A stretch of DNA of 27,398 nt from JAFGKK01 sp964521085 (GCA_964521085.1 CAZFPL010000038.1:1-27398); one strand, 5' to 3'. Positions 1 to 8,147 are shown, counted from the stretch's first letter. Numbers and translations are program-made. The notes: generated from the sequence alone by a model not told the origin.

Positions 1-452
1 ATTTCATCATGCAGAAACTCAAATGGATCGACACCTTCCTGCCGCTGATCATCCCTGGATTGGCCAACGCCTTCGGAATCATTTACATGCGCCAATATAT
101 CTCGACCATTTCCACGGAACTTCTCGACGCGGCGCGCATCGACGGCGCCAGCGAAATCAACATCTTCACCAGCATCATCCTCCCGATCGCTTCCCCCGCC
201 TTGATCAGCCTGGGCCTGATCTTCTTCATGGGCCAATGGAACAGCTTCGTCGATCCGCTGATCTATCTCAAATCCCCGCAGAATTTCACACTCCCCCTGG
301 TGATTCAATCCCTCGTCGGGCCGGTGGGGCGCACGCTGTGGGCGGCCTACATGGCCACGTCCGTGGTCAGCGTGATCCCGCTGCTGATCATCTTCCTGCT
401 CTTCCAGCGGCGCTTCATGGAAGGCATCATGTCCGGCGCGATCAAGGGCTAG
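1..452 (+). CDS. Carbohydrate ABC transporter permease, MalG type (5'-truncated)
   Basis: This is the C-terminal part of an inner-membrane permease of a binding-protein-dependent sugar importer. The frame is open to the window edge, so the N-terminus lies outside. The visible ~149 residues contain several hydrophobic helices and a clear EAA loop, ELLDAARIDGASEINIF followed by a helix ending in LP. In this family the loop docks on the cytoplasmic ATPase. The tail FQRRFMEGIMSGAIKG is typical of MalG-like (CUT1) permeases, which end with a short basic/glycine tail. The gene stops 27 bp before the next one on the same strand, so they are probably co-transcribed. The substrate cannot be read from this fragment; oligosaccharide import is the usual role. 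Confidence 0.93.
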   Translation, partial: FIMQKLKWIDTFLPLIIPGLANAFGIIYMRQYISTISTELLDAARIDGASEINIFTSIILPIASPALISLGLIFFMGQWNSFVDPLIYLKSPQNFTLPLVIQSLVGPVGRTLWAAYMATSVVSVIPLLIIFLLFQRRFMEGIMSGAIKG

Positions 453-479
453 GCCGGCCGGGCTTCCGACGGATTCGAT

Positions 480-2312
480 ATGGGCGAATTTCTCCTCACC
501 ATCCTCCATCGTCCGGAGATGGTGCCCGAATACATCCAAAAGAAGGCCGAAGAAGGCCGGCAGGAAGACCTGACCCGCAGCAGCGTCATCCAAGAATCGC
601 TGGATATCTTCCGCATCCAGCAAAAGACCGCCCACGACAACGGCCTGCGCACCACAATTCAAATGACCTATGCCAGCCTCTTTCACGAGGAGGCGGTGGC
701 GCTCGCCAAGGAACACCACCGGCTCTATGGCGACGAAATCGGTTCAACCTTCCTCGGCATCCAATGCCGGGAGTTCCGTGAGAAATTCCACTCCAAGGAA
801 CTGGCGGTCTGGCTGTTTTCCCTTGAGGATAAAAAGAAAATCGTCGACGAGGTGATGACCAAGTTCGCGGAGGTGTTCGGATTCTTCCCGACCTCGACCG
901 GTTCGTATTACATGGATGCCGAGCTGGTGAACTACATCAAGGAATGCTACCCGATGGTGAAGGCCGCGGTCGCCACCTGCTGGGAGGAAGGGCCGAAGGC
1001 ATACCACAACGCAAACAACTCCTGGTATACGCTGATGGACGGCGGGCCGTGGAATCCCTGGATCCCCTCCAAGCGAAATATCCACTGCCCGGCTTCGGAC
1101 GCCGGTGACGACAGCGGGATCGTCGCCATCCCGCACCTTTCGCGGGATCTGATGGCCGTATTCGACGGACCCGGTTCCTATTACGGAACCCACCCGCAGA
1201 ACATCCTGCGCGGGATGGTCTACGAAACCCGCGAACTCCCCTACTTTACGAACCTTGTCGATCAGTACCGGGCGCTGGCCAAATACAACCGCGGCTATTC
1301 CTACAACATGATGTACGTCGGGCCTGGCTGGATGAGCAAGACCGGCCGTTGGGAGTGCGACTACGACTTCCTGCTGAAAAGTTATATGGATGGGATGGCC
1401 TATTACGGTGCGCTTAAGAAGGAAGGGACCGCCCGCGACGTCACTTTAAGCGAGTTTGCCGATATCTACCGCAAGGACCGGCCGTACAGCCGCCCGGAAT
1501 GCGCGCTGTGGAAGGATATCCTCTATGGTTCCAAGCGCCAGCAGTTCTGGTACGCCGATCCGTGGATGCGGTTCTGCCTGGATATGAATCAGGGCGGCGC
1601 GATGATCGACCTTCGCCCGTACGCCGCCAAGTTGGTGCGTCCCTGCGGGGTCGGCACCAAACACATCCAGGATGTCTCCTACCCGTTCATCGTGCAATCC
1701 CTCTACCGCGCGGGGTATTTCACCCATTATGCGGGCGAGGGCGCCGTGAAAAGCTGCAAAGCCGTCCACGCGGGGGAGAGCGTGGACCTCTGCGCCTGCC
1801 GCACCCGGGCGTCGTTTTCCGAAGCCGGAAATACGCGAGTTCTCACCCTGGATCCCGTCACCATCGAATTCGAAGGGTTTTCCATCCAACTCCAATCCGA
1901 ATTCCGGTTGACGGAAGGGACGGGGGAAATCGAAATCATCCGCAAGATCGTCGGCACGACCGATCCGGAGAAAGAGATCAGCCTGGACGAGTACCTGACC
2001 GCCTGCTATGGCACGACGGAATATCCCGAGGACCTCACCGGAGTCACACTGACCGTGCAGGACAAGACCGTATCGGAGACGATCGAATACGCGTACCGGT
2101 GCCGGGAAGTGGAATTGATACAGGCTACCCAGGTGGAAGCGGTGGTCCCGCCGGTGGACACCCGCCTCATGATGCGGTCGGACAGCGGCGACGCCCAAGG
2201 CTACATCCGCGAAGGATTTGCATTCTCTCCCATGTTCACCATCGGGATGAAAAAGACCGTGAAAGGGAAAGGGGAGTTGCGCACATGGCTCAAGGTGGAA
2301 AAGGCAAGCTGA
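480..2312 (+). CDS. Uncharacterised 610-residue protein, possible carbohydrate-active enzyme
   Basis: I do not recognise the family with certainty. The protein has no signal peptide and no membrane helix, so it is probably cytoplasmic. The first ~300 residues look like a barrel enzyme: a start LLTILHRPEMVPEYI, then strand-like stretches GLRTTIQMTY and GDEIGSTFLG, and aromatic/acidic clusters such as GPWNPWIPSKRN, FDGPGSYYGTHP and MYVGPGWMSKTGRWECDYDF. The last ~200 residues look beta-rich (repeated T/V/E strands), like an accessory sandwich domain. This two-part build recalls DUF3863/DUF3864 or polysaccharide-deacetylase/GH57-like proteins, but that is from memory and unverified. Its position 27 bp after a sugar permease suggests it processes the imported sugar. 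The start ATG has only a weak upstream GGA; no better start is seen. Confidence 0.8.
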   Translation: MGEFLLTILHRPEMVPEYIQKKAEEGRQEDLTRSSVIQESLDIFRIQQKTAHDNGLRTTIQMTYASLFHEEAVALAKEHHRLYGDEIGSTFLGIQCREFREKFHSKELAVWLFSLEDKKKIVDEVMTKFAEVFGFFPTSTGSYYMDAELVNYIKECYPMVKAAVATCWEEGPKAYHNANNSWYTLMDGGPWNPWIPSKRNIHCPASDAGDDSGIVAIPHLSRDLMAVFDGPGSYYGTHPQNILRGMVYETRELPYFTNLVDQYRALAKYNRGYSYNMMYVGPGWMSKTGRWECDYDFLLKSYMDGMAYYGALKKEGTARDVTLSEFADIYRKDRPYSRPECALWKDILYGSKRQQFWYADPWMRFCLDMNQGGAMIDLRPYAAKLVRPCGVGTKHIQDVSYPFIVQSLYRAGYFTHYAGEGAVKSCKAVHAGESVDLCACRTRASFSEAGNTRVLTLDPVTIEFEGFSIQLQSEFRLTEGTGEIEIIRKIVGTTDPEKEISLDEYLTACYGTTEYPEDLTGVTLTVQDKTVSETIEYAYRCREVELIQATQVEAVVPPVDTRLMMRSDSGDAQGYIREGFAFSPMFTIGMKKTVKGKGELRTWLKVEKAS

Positions 2313-2494
2313 ATTACCGCTGCCCGCGCTGTCTGATGCGGGAGATCGATATGGATATGCTCTACGACCGCAATGCGGACGAGTACTATTGCCTGCGCTG
2401 TTCGTTCACCGGCAAGGAAGAGGACGTGCTGCGGCTGAACGCCCAGTTTCGGGAGAAATACCGGGATCGTGAAAAACGGATCACGGATTTTTAA
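2285..2494 (+). CDS. Small double-CxxC zinc-ribbon protein (69 aa)
   Basis: This short protein has two CxxC knuckles, CPRC at residues 13-16 and CLRC at 36-39, about 20 residues apart, which is the layout of a zinc ribbon. The sequence between and after them (LYDRNADEYYCLRCSFTG) resembles small zinc-ribbon proteins found in many bacteria, whose function is unknown. The C-terminal 25 residues are charged and probably helical. I chose the ATG at 2285 because GGGGAG lies eight bases upstream and the Cys motifs begin 12 residues later. The gene overlaps the end of the preceding gene by 28 bp, suggesting translational coupling. The same frame stays open far upstream, but that part is a shadow of the 610-residue gene. 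Confidence 0.72.
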   Translation: MAQGGKGKLNYRCPRCLMREIDMDMLYDRNADEYYCLRCSFTGKEEDVLRLNAQFREKYRDREKRITDF

Positions 2495-2735
2495 GAAGAG
2501 GGTGGTCGAGTGGGCTCGAACGGTATTCCAGTCGGGACGGATCGGGACCAAGGATAGTCCGGCAAATTATCGGCGGTCTCGATACGGCTGCCAGAAAATG
2601 GCAGCCTGCTCGGCCATCAATTCCGTGACATGAGGTAAACAAGTGCGGAATCTGAAGAATTCCCCGGGCTGCGTCGCCGCCATCCCCCCCAAATAGGCCA
2701 TATCCCAGGGAATGAAAAATCCGCCGTTCGGATGC
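2495..2735. other. Intergenic stretch with a possible gene remnant on the - strand
   Basis: No convincing intact gene lies here. On the - strand a frame at 2701-2567 reads 44 residues with protein-like composition (MAYLGGMAATQPGEFFRF ... AAIFWQPYRDRR). The same frame continues without a stop upstream of its ATG to about 2770, but offers no good start and no ribosome-binding site. It could be the decayed C-terminal end of a longer gene or a chance frame. No tRNA or other RNA fold was convincing. Confidence 0.3.
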
Positions 2736-2765
2736 TTGACCCCTCCCGGAGGCGGACTGTAAACT
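2736..2765 (+). promoter_or_regulatory. Probable sigma-70-type promoter of glnA
   Basis: TTGACC at 2736-2741 and TAAACT at 2760-2765 are separated by 18 bases and match five and four of the six consensus positions. Transcription would start near 2772, leaving a leader of about 105 bases before the glnA ATG. A short inverted repeat ACTGT/ACAGT (2756-2760 and 2770-2774) straddles the -10 box and could be a regulator site. Confidence 0.5.
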
Positions 2766-2789
2766 ATACACAGTTAAATAAGAAGGTTT

Positions 2790-2842
2790 GGGCCGTGAAG
2801 CCCGTCCTGCCGCGAAGTCGCGCAAGGCGGGCTTTTTATTTT
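2790..2842 (+). terminator. Terminator-like hairpin in the glnA leader, possible attenuator
   Basis: GCCCGTCC-TGC at 2800 onward pairs with the run ending GGCGGGC at 2832, with one mismatch, a wobble and a bulge. TTTTTATTTT (2833-2842) follows at once. This is the form of an intrinsic terminator, yet it lies between the probable promoter and the glnA ribosome-binding site. GGGC at 2790-2793 can instead pair with GCCC at 2800-2803, which is the left foot of the terminator stem, so a competing (weaker) hairpin exists. Either it is an attenuator or it ends a short RNA of about 70 bases. Confidence 0.55.
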
Positions 2843-2875
2843 GGCCGGAAACCGGAAACCCCACAAGGAGGAACG

Positions 2876-4354
2876 ATGTTGACCAATGAGACGACGAAAG
2901 TGTTCGGGAAGGTCGGCGCCGAACCCCGGAAATGCGAATCGCCGGAAGCGGTGATCACCTTCGCCCGCGAACTGGGGCTGAAGATCGTCGACTTCAAGTT
3001 CGTCGACCTGCCCGGGACGTGGCAGCACTTCAGCATCCCGACCGAGGAGCTCTCCGAATCCCTCTTCAGCGACGGGATCGGGTTTGACGGATCCTCGATC
3101 CGCGGATTCCAGGCGATCAACGAAAGCGACATGCTGCTCATGCCGGACCCGGCGACAGCGGTGATGGATCCGGTCTGCACGGTGCCCACTTTGAGCATCG
3201 TCTGCTCGGTGTTCGATCCGGTCACCCGCAAACCGTACAGCCGCGATCCGCGCTACGTCGGCGCCAAGGCCGAGGAGCACCTGCGCCGGACCGGAATTGC
3301 GGACGTCTCCTACTGGGGACCGGAGGCAGAATTCTTCATCTTCGACAACATCCGCTTCGATCAGAATCAATTCAGCGGGTATTATTTCATCGACTCGGAC
3401 GAGGGCGTCTGGAACACCGGGCTCGACCACGGGAACAAGAACCTGGGTTACAAACTGCGCAACAAGGAAGGGTATTTCCCGGTCGCGCCGGCCGACAGCC
3501 AGCAGGACCTGCGTTCGGAGATGATCCTCAAATTGATCGCGGCCGGTGTGCGCGTGGAAGTCCACCATCACGAAGTGGCCACGGCCGGCCAGGCCGAGAT
3601 CGATCTGCATTTCGACAGCCTGTTGAGCATGGCCGACAACCTGATGATGTACAAATACGTGGTCAAGAACGTCGCCCGCGCCAACGGCAAGACGGTGACC
3701 TTCATGCCCAAACCGCTGTTTGCCGACAATGGCTCAGGAATGCATGTGCACCAATCGCTTTGGAAAAAGGGCGTCAATCAGTTCTTTGACAAATCCGGCT
3801 ACGGGCTGACCTCGGAGATGGCCCGCTATTACATCGGCGGCCTGCTCCGGCACTCCCCCGCATTGCTGGCGATCTGCGCCCCGACCACCAATTCCTACCG
3901 CCGGCTCGTCCCCGGATTTGAGGCACCCGTCAATTTGGTGTATTCGCAGCGCAATCGCTCGGCCGGTGTGCGCATCCCGATGTACTCCTCGAGCCCGGCC
4001 AGCAAACGGATCGAATACCGCTGCCCGGACGCCACCTGCAACCCATACCTGGCTTTCTCGGCCCTGCTGATGGCCGGGTTGGACGGAATCCAAAATAAGA
4101 TCGATCCGGGCGAGCCTGCGGATTTCAACCTGTACGAGACCGATTCCGAGACCGCCCGCAAGATCAAGACCGTCCCCGGCTCGCTGGCGGAAACGCTCGA
4201 CGCGCTGGAAAAGGACCACGAATTCCTGCTGGCAGGGGACGTTTTCACCAAGGATGTGATCGAAACCTGGATCGAGTACAAACGCGCCCACGAGGTGGAT
4301 CCGGTCCGGCTGCGGCCGCATCCGTACGAATTCTTCCTGTATTACGACGCGTGA
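2876..4354 (+). CDS. glnA: Glutamine synthetase, type I
   Basis: This cytoplasmic dodecameric enzyme makes glutamine from glutamate, ammonia and ATP. The 492 residues carry the family's landmarks: FDGSSIRGF (70-78), the metal-binding GPEAEFF (148-154), VHHHEVATAGQAE in the glutamate/ammonia region (229-241), the nucleotide-binding block MPKPLFADNGSGMHVHQS (277-294), NRSAGVRIP (360-368) and the closing PHPYEFFLYY. A NLY motif with Tyr420 sits where the adenylylated tyrosine of GSI-beta enzymes lies, so control by adenylylation is possible though not shown. The usual length is about 470; the extra residues are mainly at the N-terminus. ATG 2876 is preceded by AAGGAGG. The frame is open upstream to 2732, but that part is the leader. 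The gene stands alone, between its own promoter and terminator. Confidence 0.97.
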   Translation: MLTNETTKVFGKVGAEPRKCESPEAVITFARELGLKIVDFKFVDLPGTWQHFSIPTEELSESLFSDGIGFDGSSIRGFQAINESDMLLMPDPATAVMDPVCTVPTLSIVCSVFDPVTRKPYSRDPRYVGAKAEEHLRRTGIADVSYWGPEAEFFIFDNIRFDQNQFSGYYFIDSDEGVWNTGLDHGNKNLGYKLRNKEGYFPVAPADSQQDLRSEMILKLIAAGVRVEVHHHEVATAGQAEIDLHFDSLLSMADNLMMYKYVVKNVARANGKTVTFMPKPLFADNGSGMHVHQSLWKKGVNQFFDKSGYGLTSEMARYYIGGLLRHSPALLAICAPTTNSYRRLVPGFEAPVNLVYSQRNRSAGVRIPMYSSSPASKRIEYRCPDATCNPYLAFSALLMAGLDGIQNKIDPGEPADFNLYETDSETARKIKTVPGSLAETLDALEKDHEFLLAGDVFTKDVIETWIEYKRAHEVDPVRLRPHPYEFFLYYDA

Positions 4355-4371
4355 TCCGCTCCCCCATCTCT

Positions 4372-4397
4372 CCCCCGCTTCGGCGGGGGTTTTTTTT
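4372..4397 (+). terminator. Intrinsic terminator of glnA
   Basis: CCCCCGC (4372-4378) pairs perfectly with GCGGGGG (4383-4389) across a stable TTCG loop, and eight T residues follow. It lies 17 bp after the glnA stop codon and separates glnA from the export operon. Confidence 0.93.
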
Positions 4398-4523
4398 AAT
4401 CCTCCCCTTATTTTTTTCCCCGGTTCTTCATCACTTCTGAATATCTGCTCAATCCGGTCTTTATCCCGCCTTGGATAATTGAAGTTGTCGATCTTTCACC
4501 CCTGAAAGGAAGGGAAAAATAGT

Positions 4524-5987
4524 ATGTCCATCCCAGCCAAAGTACTCTCCAAGCCAAAATGGTTTACCCGCCGGAACATCATCCTGACAATCCTGGCGGT
4601 CGTACTCGTCGCCGGCGGCGCCGGCGCCTTCGCCTGGTGGAGAAATAGTCAAACCCCGACCCAGACACAGGAAAGCGTCATGCAGACCGCGACAGTCCAG
4701 CGGGGAGACTTGAAACTCTTTGCGACTGGAACGGGAACGCTCATCGCCAGCGCCGAAGCCACCTTCGGTTTCTCGGCCAGCGGAACGGTCGTGGAAGTGC
4801 TGGTGAAGACGGGAGACACGGTGGATGCCGGCCAGTTGCTAGCCCGGCTGGACGACACCGACGCGCAAAAACAATATCTTCAGGCGCAGCGCGCCCTGGC
4901 GGAGCTTTCCTCCCCGGCCGCGATCTCTACCGCGAAGCTGGCGGTGGCCGATGCGAAGGTTACCGTTGTGGAAAAAAAGGCAACCCTGGCATATCTGATC
5001 AGCCCGGAAGTGTTGTATTGGGAGGAGCAGGTTGCCGCGGCGGAAAAAGCGCTGGCGCAGGCCAAAGCGAATGCGGCCACCAATCCCTCGGCGGACGCCG
5101 AGAAGAAAGTAAAGGACGCGGAGACGCTCCTGCGGGTGTGCAACAACCGCCTGGCACAGGCTTGGCTGGATTATTGGAACGATTATGTACCCGCGACCTT
5201 TCTGACAACGGTCACGGAAGGACGCACCAGTACGAAAAAAGTGATTTCGCCGTCGGATGTGGATGTCGCCGCCGCGCGCGCGGATTATGAATTGGCCAAG
5301 TACCAGCTGCAGGAAGCCGAGTGGTACTTGACCGCCATCACCACCGGTGAGATTCCCGAGGGCGCCTCCGGCACCAGCCTCGCCGCCTTCGAACAGGCGC
5401 AGGCAGATCTGGTCAGCGCCCAGGATGCAATCGACGCGACAAACTTGTACGCGCCGATCCACGGAACAATCATGTCGGTGGGATTTGAAAAGGGCGACGC
5501 CGCCGGATCCGCCTCCACGATCACGATTTCGGACTTGGATCAACCTTACATGCTGGAGATTTATCTGGACGAGAGCGATTGGGGCAACATAAAAGCGGGA
5601 TACCCCGTGGAAGTAACCTTCGACCTCCTGCCGGATAAGGTTTACACCGGTAAGGTATTGTCGGTCGATCCGGGCCTGATGTCGACCGGCGGATCGGCCT
5701 ACATCCACGCCTATGTGCAATTGGATACAGCGATCGACGCCGGTCTTCCACTTGGGACCGGAGCTTCGGTGGATGTGATCGGCGGACAGGCAAAAAACGC
5801 GCTTCTCATTCCAGTGGAAGCCCTGCACGAAATTTCCGACGGCAAATACGCGGTCTTTGTCGTGGAGAACGGGACGCCCAAGATGCGCTCGGTGGAAATC
5901 GGACTGCAGGACCTGGTTTATGTCGAGATCACCTCCGGGTTGAGCGAAGGCGAAGTGGTCACCACCGGCATCACGGAGACGAACTAA
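4524..5987 (+). CDS. Membrane-fusion (adaptor) subunit of a MacAB-type exporter
   Basis: A HlyD/MacA-family adaptor anchored in the cytoplasmic membrane and acting outside it, bridging the MacB-type transporter and its cargo. One N-terminal helix (about residues 18-38, IILTILAVVLVAGGAGAFAWW) is followed by the first lipoyl-like half (ASGTVVEVLVKTGDTVDAG, about 85-103). Next comes a long alpha-helical hairpin rich in Ala/Glu/Lys (about 115-305), then the second lipoyl half (LYAPIHGTIMSVGFEKGD), a beta-barrel and a membrane-proximal domain ending LSEGEVVTTGI. The 487 residues are longer than MacA (about 370), mostly through the helical hairpin. AAGGAAGGG lies ten bases before the ATG. Its stop overlaps the ATPase start as TAATG. 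GATAAT at 4474-4479 may be a -10 box, but I see no good -35. Confidence 0.93.
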   Translation: MSIPAKVLSKPKWFTRRNIILTILAVVLVAGGAGAFAWWRNSQTPTQTQESVMQTATVQRGDLKLFATGTGTLIASAEATFGFSASGTVVEVLVKTGDTVDAGQLLARLDDTDAQKQYLQAQRALAELSSPAAISTAKLAVADAKVTVVEKKATLAYLISPEVLYWEEQVAAAEKALAQAKANAATNPSADAEKKVKDAETLLRVCNNRLAQAWLDYWNDYVPATFLTTVTEGRTSTKKVISPSDVDVAAARADYELAKYQLQEAEWYLTAITTGEIPEGASGTSLAAFEQAQADLVSAQDAIDATNLYAPIHGTIMSVGFEKGDAAGSASTITISDLDQPYMLEIYLDESDWGNIKAGYPVEVTFDLLPDKVYTGKVLSVDPGLMSTGGSAYIHAYVQLDTAIDAGLPLGTGASVDVIGGQAKNALLIPVEALHEISDGKYAVFVVENGTPKMRSVEIGLQDLVYVEITSGLSEGEVVTTGITETN

Positions 5988-6733
5988 TGGCCGGCCAACC
6001 GCTGATCGAGACCCGGGATCTATCCAAGGTGTACGGCGTGGGGGATACGCGGGTGGCGGCGGTCGACGGCATCAGCTTCCAGATCGAACGGGGCGAGTTT
6101 ATCGCCGTGATGGGCCCTTCAGGATCCGGCAAGAGCACCTTGATGTACATCCTCGGCTGCCTGGCCACGCCGACGTCGGGCAAGTATTTTCTCGACGGGG
6201 AAGATGCCAGCAACCTGAACCGGCGCGAGCTGGCGTTCATCCGCAGCCGCAAGATCGGGTTCATCTTCCAATCCTACAACCTGCTGCCGCGCACGACGGC
6301 GCTGCGCAATGTCACCTTGCCGCTCCTGTATAACCGTTCCCTCCGCGCGGATGCAAAAACCAGCGACACCAAAGCCCGCAAACTTTTGGAACTGGTGGGA
6401 CTGGGGGACCGGCTGGACCACCAGCCGCACGAACTCTCCGGCGGGCAGCAGCAGCGCGTGGCGATCGCGCGGTCGCTGATCAACGACCCGGTGATGATCA
6501 TCGCCGACGAACCGACGGGCAACCTCGACAGCCATTCCGGCGACGAGGTGATGCGCATCCTGCAGGACCTGCACCACAAGGGAGTGACGATTGTGATGGT
6601 CACGCACAACCCGCGGATCGCCCGGGAAGCCTCGCGTGAGATCCATCTTAGCGACGGCCGGATCGCCGACATCGTTCAAAACGGAATCCACGAAGGGCAC
6701 CAAGGAAAATCGGAAGAACACGAAAAGAATTAA
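5987..6733 (+). CDS. ABC exporter ATPase, MacB/LolD type, with a repeat-encoded tail
   Basis: The cytoplasmic ATPase that drives the exporter. It shows Walker A GPSGSGKST (43-51), Q-loop Gln95, signature LSGGQ (150-154), Walker B MIIADEP (170-176) with NLD D-loop, and H-loop His207. All are intact, so it should be active. Family members normally end soon after the strand LSDGRI (221-226). Here a hydrophilic tail, NGIHEGHQGKSEEHEKN, follows. Its codons from about 6683, and the stop codon, lie inside the first unit of a tandem intergenic repeat, so the tail was probably gained when the repeat arrived. The gene is translationally coupled to the adaptor gene and lies 175 bp before the permease gene. 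The permease, not fused here, is normally the other half of MacB. Confidence 0.95.
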   Translation: MAGQPLIETRDLSKVYGVGDTRVAAVDGISFQIERGEFIAVMGPSGSGKSTLMYILGCLATPTSGKYFLDGEDASNLNRRELAFIRSRKIGFIFQSYNLLPRTTALRNVTLPLLYNRSLRADAKTSDTKARKLLELVGLGDRLDHQPHELSGGQQQRVAIARSLINDPVMIIADEPTGNLDSHSGDEVMRILQDLHHKGVTIVMVTHNPRIAREASREIHLSDGRIADIVQNGIHEGHQGKSEEHEKN

Positions 6734-6885
6734 GGAAATAAACAAAACCTTCGTGTCCTTGGGATCTTGCTTCGTGCTCTTCGTGGAATCCACGAAGGAC
6801 ACGAAGATAAATCGAAAGGACACGAAAAGAATTAAGGAAATAAACAAACCTTCGTGTCCTAATGATCTTACTTCGCGCTCTTCGT
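6683..6885 (+). repeat. Tandem 102/101-bp repeat, CCACGAAG family
   Basis: Two head-to-tail copies, 6683-6784 and 6785-6885, both begin GGAATCCACGAAGG and both contain GAATTAAGGAAATAAACAA. Each copy is internally palindromic: CCACGAAGGACACGAAG at one end is mirrored by CTTCGTG...CTTCGTGG at the other. The first copy contains the ATPase stop codon (6731-6733). The two copies differ at a modest number of positions, most densely in the first 40 bases and around AATGATCTTACTTCGCG. Confidence 0.9.
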
Positions 6886-6908
6886 GGAAAAAGAAAGGAA
6901 GCAGCCTC

Positions 6909-8147
6909 ATGAATCCGATCGAAATTCTGCGCGTCTCGTGGGAAGCCATCGGGCGCAACAAAGTCCGCTCGATTCTGACGATGCTGGGCATCATCATCGG
7001 CGTCGCGGCCGTGATCATCATGGTGGCGATCAGCGCCGGGACCGAAGCCACGATCCAGGAAAACATCACCGGCCTCGGATCCAACCTGATCTTCGTCACG
7101 TCCAACTTCAGCCGCGGCGGCCCGATGGGGATGGTCGTGATGGGAAGCAGCGGCGGCCTGGTGTTCGACGATGCCACCGCGATTGCGGACGGAGTGGACG
7201 GGGTAAGCGCCGTCGTGGTGGAGCAGACATCCACCCAAACGGTGAAGGCCGGCAAGACGAGCCTGGAAAGTATCGCCATCCAGGGCACCACGCCGGGATT
7301 TCCCGCCGTGCGCGATATGAAAATGGCGACCGGGCGCTACTTCAACCAGAAGGAAGTGGACCAAAAAAAGAAGGTTGCCGTGCTGGGCAGCAGCTTGGCG
7401 GAGGAATTGTTCGCCGGCGAGAATCCCATCGGCCAGGTGGTCACGGTCGGCTCGATCAAGCTGACAGTGATCGGCGTCCTGGACGAGAAAGGCACGGTCG
7501 GAGAAGTGGATTACGACTCGCGCCTGTACACCCCGATCACCGTCATCTTCGAGAAGTTCACCGATTCGCCCTTCGCCCGGATCCGCGGAGACCAGGTGCG
7601 GATGATTTACGTCAAAGTCAGCGACACCAAGTCGATCGATAAGATCATCCTGCAAATCCAGCTTTTGCTGGCCAAGCGGCACGACACCACGCTCGACAAC
7701 CTGGACGTAACGATCACGACCCAGCAGGACGTTATCACAGCGCAGGGATCCACAACCTCTGCGTTCCGCTCCCTGCTGGCGTGGGTGGCGGGCGTATCGC
7801 TGCTGGTCGGCGGGATCGGGATCATGAATATCATGTTGGTGTCCGTCACGGAACGGACCCGGGAGATCGGCATCCGCCAGGCGGTCGGAGCGACCCCTTC
7901 GGACATCCTTCTGCAGTTCCTGACCGAAGCGTTGCTGCTGAGCGTTGTGGGAGGCATTCTCGGAATGCTGGCCGGATTTGGCGGTTCCTGGATCTTTTCG
8001 AAGGTGAGCGACATGCGCACGGTCGTCCAGCCCGCCTCGATCCTGCTGGCGTTCGGGTCCGCCGCGACGGTCGGCGTGTTCTTCGGCTTCTACCCGGCCA
8101 GCAAGGCCGCCCAAATGGAGCCGATCGAGGCGCTGCGGTATGAATAA
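6909..8147 (+). CDS. ABC transporter permease, MacB/FtsX type
   Basis: The membrane half of the exporter, 412 residues. Helix 1 (about 20-42, RSILTMLGIIIGVAAVIIMVA) leads into a large extracytoplasmic MacB-like domain (about 43-285) containing GLGSNLIFV and QTVKAGKTS. It ends with three helices of the FtsX domain, marked by LLVGGIGIMNIMLVSV, ERTREIGIRQAVGA and the terminal PASKAAQMEPIEALRYE. This matches the MacB permease domain with its usual length and end. The frame is open upstream to 6636, but that part is repeat sequence; ATG 6909 has AAAGGAAG nine bases before it and starts with the family's typical MNPIEILRVSWEAI. It works with the ATPase and adaptor upstream. MacB-type pumps usually export peptides, lipopeptides or lipoproteins rather than import solutes. 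Confidence 0.94.
   Translation: MNPIEILRVSWEAIGRNKVRSILTMLGIIIGVAAVIIMVAISAGTEATIQENITGLGSNLIFVTSNFSRGGPMGMVVMGSSGGLVFDDATAIADGVDGVSAVVVEQTSTQTVKAGKTSLESIAIQGTTPGFPAVRDMKMATGRYFNQKEVDQKKKVAVLGSSLAEELFAGENPIGQVVTVGSIKLTVIGVLDEKGTVGEVDYDSRLYTPITVIFEKFTDSPFARIRGDQVRMIYVKVSDTKSIDKIILQIQLLLAKRHDTTLDNLDVTITTQQDVITAQGSTTSAFRSLLAWVAGVSLLVGGIGIMNIMLVSVTERTREIGIRQAVGATPSDILLQFLTEALLLSVVGGILGMLAGFGGSWIFSKVSDMRTVVQPASILLAFGSAATVGVFFGFYPASKAAQMEPIEALRYE

Noticed and set aside
1499..2284. Long upstream extension of the zinc-ribbon gene
   Set aside because: It overlaps the 610-residue gene completely, is Arg/Gly/Pro-rich, and a ribosome-binding site exists for the ATG at 2285.
2500..2545. tRNA-like stretch with GGTCGAGTGG and TCGAAC words
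   Set aside because: No cloverleaf, acceptor stem or anticodon arm can be formed around these words.
2732..2875. N-terminal extension of glutamine synthetase starting at 2732
   Set aside because: The extension would translate the promoter and terminator hairpin, and AAGGAGG stands right before the ATG at 2876.
6683..6885. CRISPR-like array
   Set aside because: There are only two head-to-tail units of about 100 bp, without spacers, and no cas genes.
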